Assembly (NCBI GenBank): GCA_003864495.1
Contig: ML133401.1
Coordinates: forward strand, 1,054,001 to 1,118,000
Direction: 5' to 3'
DNA from: Nemopilema nomurai
Lineage: Eukaryota > Cnidaria > Scyphozoa > Rhizostomeae > Rhizostomatidae
DNA length: 64,000 bases
In this document: positions 59,602-64,000 of the stretch, piece after piece
Position numbering within the stretch: position 1 is the first letter of the stretch
How the letters are laid out: every line of letters begins with the position of its first letter
Made by a program: the position numbers and the translations under genes
Notes under the pieces: model-generated
Database searches by the model: none
Seen by the model: only the letters and a program-made list of their open reading frames with translations
What the model was told of the DNA's origin: nothing

Positions 59602-62600
59602 ATGGCGTATGATGTCGGTAATTTGCGTTGTCAACACTGTACAATAGCAGTTGCTATTAAAACCTTCATTTTCATAATATTGGCGACAAATGTTGCTTCA
59701 AGAAGACACAGCTTGATGATAGAGGTATGACTAAACTTTATTGTTTTCAAAGGGAAAAGCCCGTTTTTTGCATCAAGTGTCGATAAATGTTGCCTAGGCC
59801 CTACCGCCCAAGCAAAGCAAGCAGCTGGATCTACTTTACGCTGCGCATGTATAACACACCAAAATTAAACATGTCTAATTTTAAGGTTGTTTAGCGAATT
59901 ATTTACATTTTTCTTTCTCTTATTTGGATCAGATGCATTCACAGACCAAGTTTTTTTAATTGGGATTAAGTCATGCACGATTGATGATATCATGATACTG
60001 TCAACGCAAGATGACGATTTGACGTAAAATAAGAATTGGGAAAATATGATAGAAATTTGCTTGTATAAAGTGAGAAGTCTTCCAGGATGTATAATGCAAG
60101 TTTCATCCTACTGAAAATATGCTAGGGGAGAAAGCTATTTGATCAATTAGTCATCTCAAGGTTGTTAATTTGTAGAGTTGAATGGGATTTATCAGACCCT
60201 TGGAAACCCTTTGAATTGAGGTGTCAAAGTAACGTAACAAGAGGATTGCTTCCACTTTAAAATGTGCCCATCTCAAGACAAGCTCTTCTTAATTATCGTA
60301 CATCTGAATGTTTTAAAAGTTTTTCCAGCTTGAAAACTGTTGAGTTCTTTTCAGCAATCCAATATTAAAGTATTTTCTTCTCATTAAAACTATCAATACA
60401 AAAGTTGATTTAACATATTATCTGTAAAAGCTATTTTGTTTTGCAGAGTGATGCAAGAAGGAATTTTGCAGTTAGCACCTTTGGTTTCCAAAAGGGCGGA
60501 GGCCTCATGATTGATATTATTTATGTCGCTCCAAAAATTGACAAGTCATCTTCCAAAGAGAAGCCCCTCAGTTTGGTATGGTATATTTTCTTCTCGATTT
60601 GAAGTGAAGTCACACAGTTATTCATCTATTAAAACATCTGCTTAAGACTTGATCTGAGAAAAATGTTGGAAACTTGCCTAAATCTCTACATTTCAACCTG
60701 CAATTAGACTTAAACAGACTTTGGCATTAATAGCATTAATTTTGGCATTAATTTTACTAGTAGGTTACTAATACTATTCCTCCACTTTTAAGTACATTTA
60801 AGAATAAAACTACATATATACTCAGATTAATGTTAATTGACCATGGTGATTAGCCTTGCTGCATGCCTTTTGAGTTAAGTTTGAAGTTTCAAAACCTAAG
60901 TTTCAGTAAAAGTTTCAAATGTATTTTTATCATGAGATATGTACAATCTATGACATTTAAATATTTTAAAAATAATTTGCCTTTGTTTTATTTGTAATGA
61001 CCACTTATGACCTTTTCTATCCTTTTCATTTCATAGTTTTCAGTCATATTCTTTGCCAACTTTGCAGACAGATCCTTTTGTTACTTCTATTTTTTAACAT
61101 TCTAATTTTTCAATGCACAGTAAGATTGATTAAAGATGCTCATGAAGAAATGTGTTAATGATTTGCATCATCAATTTTACACAGAACCGTCTCAAAGAAA
61201 TAAATACCTAATAACTTGTGATACTGTTTCACAAAGACCATAGATATTCTGAATAATGAAGACAATGATTACCTAAATCAAAGGGAGGTGCGATGGAAAA
61301 TGATGTCAAATATCATACATAAGGACAGGGGGAAAAATCTTTGTAAACGTTTCATTTAAAATTGATTATATAAGTGCTATAAAAGGAAACTAGATCAGTG
61401 CCCTTCAATCATGTTTTTACTGAAATCAATGTTGTACTTGTTGAGGCTAAAAATAGATTAAGCTATTCATGAGAAATGTAGTGTATTGAAATCATTCTAA
61501 AGGGTGGCATTTGAATGTAGTTAGAAGCAAGTGTCTTTGTAGAATTTAGAATAAAACTCCAAGGCTTATATTTAGAAAATAAGTGATTATTGATTACAGT
61601 TTCAGTGATGTATGTGACTAATTTTAATGTATCTTGTTTTGACAGGTTGGCTTCAGCTTAGAAAAGACTGGGAGTGATGGAGTTTCTTCATACATGGTTT
61701 GTTTTACAGTTTGATTTTCAACAAAATATCTTTTATAAAATAGCTTCAAGTCAATCCTAAAATTTGTTGGAGTGTCCAATTTATGCACTTTTTAAACTAA
61801 AGGTGTTGGTAAAGATTAAAGTAGAGACCTAAAGGGTAGTGCGAATTTTAATGGATTTTATAATTTTCAGGAGCAACATACTGAAAAATGTGTTTTGCAA
61901 GAAAGAGATGGACTTGCAAAGCAAGTTGAGATGATGCTGTTTACTTTGGATTTTCCAAGGAAAAAGTAATTCTGGTTTATTTATTTGCAATTGCTGCAAG
62001 TTCCTTTGTATATCACATTTAAGGTTCAAACATGCAGAGATACAGCGATACAAAACCATTTTTTATTTTGATAGGGCAAACCGATACAAACCATTGTTTA
62101 AATACTGTTTTGTGTATATATTGAGTTTTTTTGGAAATTTTTTAAATGATTCTTATTTTAGGATCATCGTTGAGCGATTTGGTCCTTCTTTTAAGACCCT
62201 TGATGTGAGCAATATTAGACTTCCCGACCAAGCCTGGTATGAAAATAGCCTCTTAGACTATGTGAGAAAACTGCTCCCAAAACTTGGTGTAAATATCTTG
62301 AAACCAGTTGAGACCATAACTCCAAACAAGGTAAAAAACCAAACCCGGAAAATGAGAGGGGTAAAAAAGCCAGATATTGTTTCCTTAAAAGAAGGACTTC
62401 ATCCTCAAGAGCTGCCCCTTAACCTGACTGGAAACATGTTTGCAGGAACTGTAAGTGGCTTTCAATGCAATTTTACAATGATACAGTTTTATACTACTCT
62501 ATTTCTTTTCCTTGATGGTTTGCATAAAAATCAATGATAGCCTCTGTTCATTGTAGCACGTAATATCCCAAGATTTTTATACCATGTGCTGCAAGATATT

Positions 62601-63990
62601 CTATATCAAACCTAGCAAGGAGAACCTTGCGAAAACTTAAGCTTTCCTCCTGCTTGCTGTTCGTAAACACATTTCTGAAATGCCTTCAAGTTCTGTTACA
62701 TTAAGCCTGTACTTGGTATGTGACTGTATGAAGTTTTTTTTAATGTTCACCCTTTAGAACCATTTGGCTCTTTTCAGATAACAATAATAATAAATGAAGG
62801 GAATGAAGGACTATACAATCTTTATTTTCACAACTGCTATGCTGAAACCCCTGTGAAGATTGACATGAAGGTTGGTTGTAAATAGGCTTACCTTTTTTCT
62901 ATGACAGCTAGTTATTTCTTAGAAATTGACATAAACATGTTTTGAAAAAACAGACAGCTTGTAGAGGTGCTTTAGCAACAAGCTTGCCTAACTGTTGGTC
63001 AATGAAATCTGCCTTTGAGACATCTAGGTTAAGCATAAATTGCAATTCAGCCTCAATTTGGCTGATGTGCTTTGACATGAAACAAATTAACAGCAGATTA
63101 TGTTTGTTGGATATCAATTTGTTGTGGATATTCAAGTACCTGTAACAAATTTAAATTAAGTTTTGAAATAACTTTGATGATGAGGTTTTTCCCTGAAGTT
63201 GCATGTCAGTTGTTTGATGGAGAAATATATCAAATTGCCTAGCAGTCATCTGAGCAGTCCGCAGTAGTTTTTTCACAGTAAGAGCTTGGTCTAGCTCACC
63301 ATTTTCTTTCTTTCTGCTAGCTTCGAATCATAGAGCACAACAAGGATACATTCTTGGCTGCTGGAGAGGTAGGCTGTCTCTAAGCTGCTGAATCCAATTG
63401 CATACACATGTATCCATTCAGGGTTGTTAGAAAGGCCCAGCCATTGCTTTTGAGATAACATAATTCACTTTATAAAACCTCTGCATTAGTTAACATTGAA
63501 TTTATTGTTTTTTAACATTAGACAATGCTGTATAGTTAAGTGTACTAAAAACCAATCCACTAAATTCAAATTTTCAAGAAAAAACAAGCGTCCTGGTCAA
63601 AAAGCAGCATCTCAGTGTTATGTTTAATTTTTTCACTTGATCTACTTTTTGGTTAGACAAAGAAGAATTTCTTTTGTAGAATTTCGATCTACTTTTTCGT
63701 TTCCATTTTGTTTGCAGTCAAAGAAGAAACACATTTTGCCAATTGGTACTTGTATCTATAACTATAAACCACACTTGTAAATTGTTTAAACCTCTATACT
63801 TCTTCGTGAAATATTTTAGATAATTTTCTGTGTAGTTAGATGATGTGCTAAGTGCATTTGAAAAAGCTAATTGTAAACTACTATGGTAGTCGAGGTTTCA
63901 AAATTAATGTGCTTGCCTTGGTTTTAGATTCCTTTGCCGACAATCTATGGTGTGATCTCTGTTTTGTTTTTCATTGCTGGCTGTGTCTAT
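59602..63990 (+). CDS. GPR107: GPR107/GPR108-like Golgi seven-transmembrane protein (5' part)
   Basis: Eight exons so far, all phase-consistent: 59602-59724, 60447-60575, 61646-61696, 61871-61965, 62162-62450, 62778-62870, 63321-63368, 63928-63990, giving the first 297 residues; the gene continues past the window. The start gives an N-terminal hydrophobic signal segment (FIFIILATNVAS). The luminal domain has the family hallmarks FGFQKGGGL, GFSLEKTGSDG and EGLYNLYFHNC, and exon 8 carries LSAGE-like then IPLPTIYGVISVLFF, the start of the first transmembrane helix. Known family members act in Golgi/endosome trafficking. GPR107 and GPR108 cannot be separated from this part. The protein is partial only because the window ends. 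Confidence 0.92.
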
Positions 63991-64000
63991 GTAAGCATTC

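Noticed and set aside
63718..63745. Possible extra exon in the GPR107-like gene
   Set aside because: Its 28 nt would shift the frame; exon 7 joins directly to exon 8 in phase and matches the family.

Overview
The window is eukaryotic nuclear DNA from an intron-rich animal. Short coding exons (14 to about 290 nt) sit between AT-rich introns, with animal-type splice sites and poly-A signals, and the families present are metazoan (an MRPS18B-type mitoribosomal protein, L-fucose kinase, DHX9/RNA helicase A, a GPR107/108-type protein). Low GC, intron-rich orthologues and small hAT-like elements fit a cnidarian, possibly an anthozoan, but nothing here proves the taxon.

Layout: all six recognisable genes lie on the + strand. 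(1) 4543-7063: two-exon gene for an unrecognised coiled-coil, Cys/His-rich protein with an unusually GC-rich first exon. (2) 10687-17671: eleven small exons that splice in frame into a 280-residue (or 257-residue) mitochondrial ribosomal protein of the MRPS18B (mS40) type, with a KH-like domain between the presequence and the ribosomal-protein core. (3) 18383-34534: L-fucose kinase (FCSK/FUK), 30 exons, complete. (4) 35467-52593: DHX9, 29 exons, complete. (5) 54351-56576: intronless 741-residue leucine-rich-repeat protein. (6) 59602 to the window end: 5' part of a GPR107/GPR108-like Golgi membrane protein. Exon boundaries were chosen by hand so that GT-AG sites and reading phase agree across each gene; no transcript data were available.

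Mobile DNA: the interval between genes 5 and 6 holds two small non-autonomous DNA transposons. One, at 57610-58165, has 31-bp terminal inverted repeats and encloses a 56-codon acidic ORF. The other, at 58450-59330, is hAT-like with an 8-bp near-perfect target duplication. Introns contain tandem repeats, G-rich tracts and one decayed minus-strand coding relic.

The genes are functionally unrelated (mitochondrial translation, fucose salvage, RNA helicase, membrane trafficking), so this is ordinary chromosomal gene order and not an operon. The most unusual item is the predicted KH/mS40 architecture, including a 14-nt microexon that is needed to keep frame.
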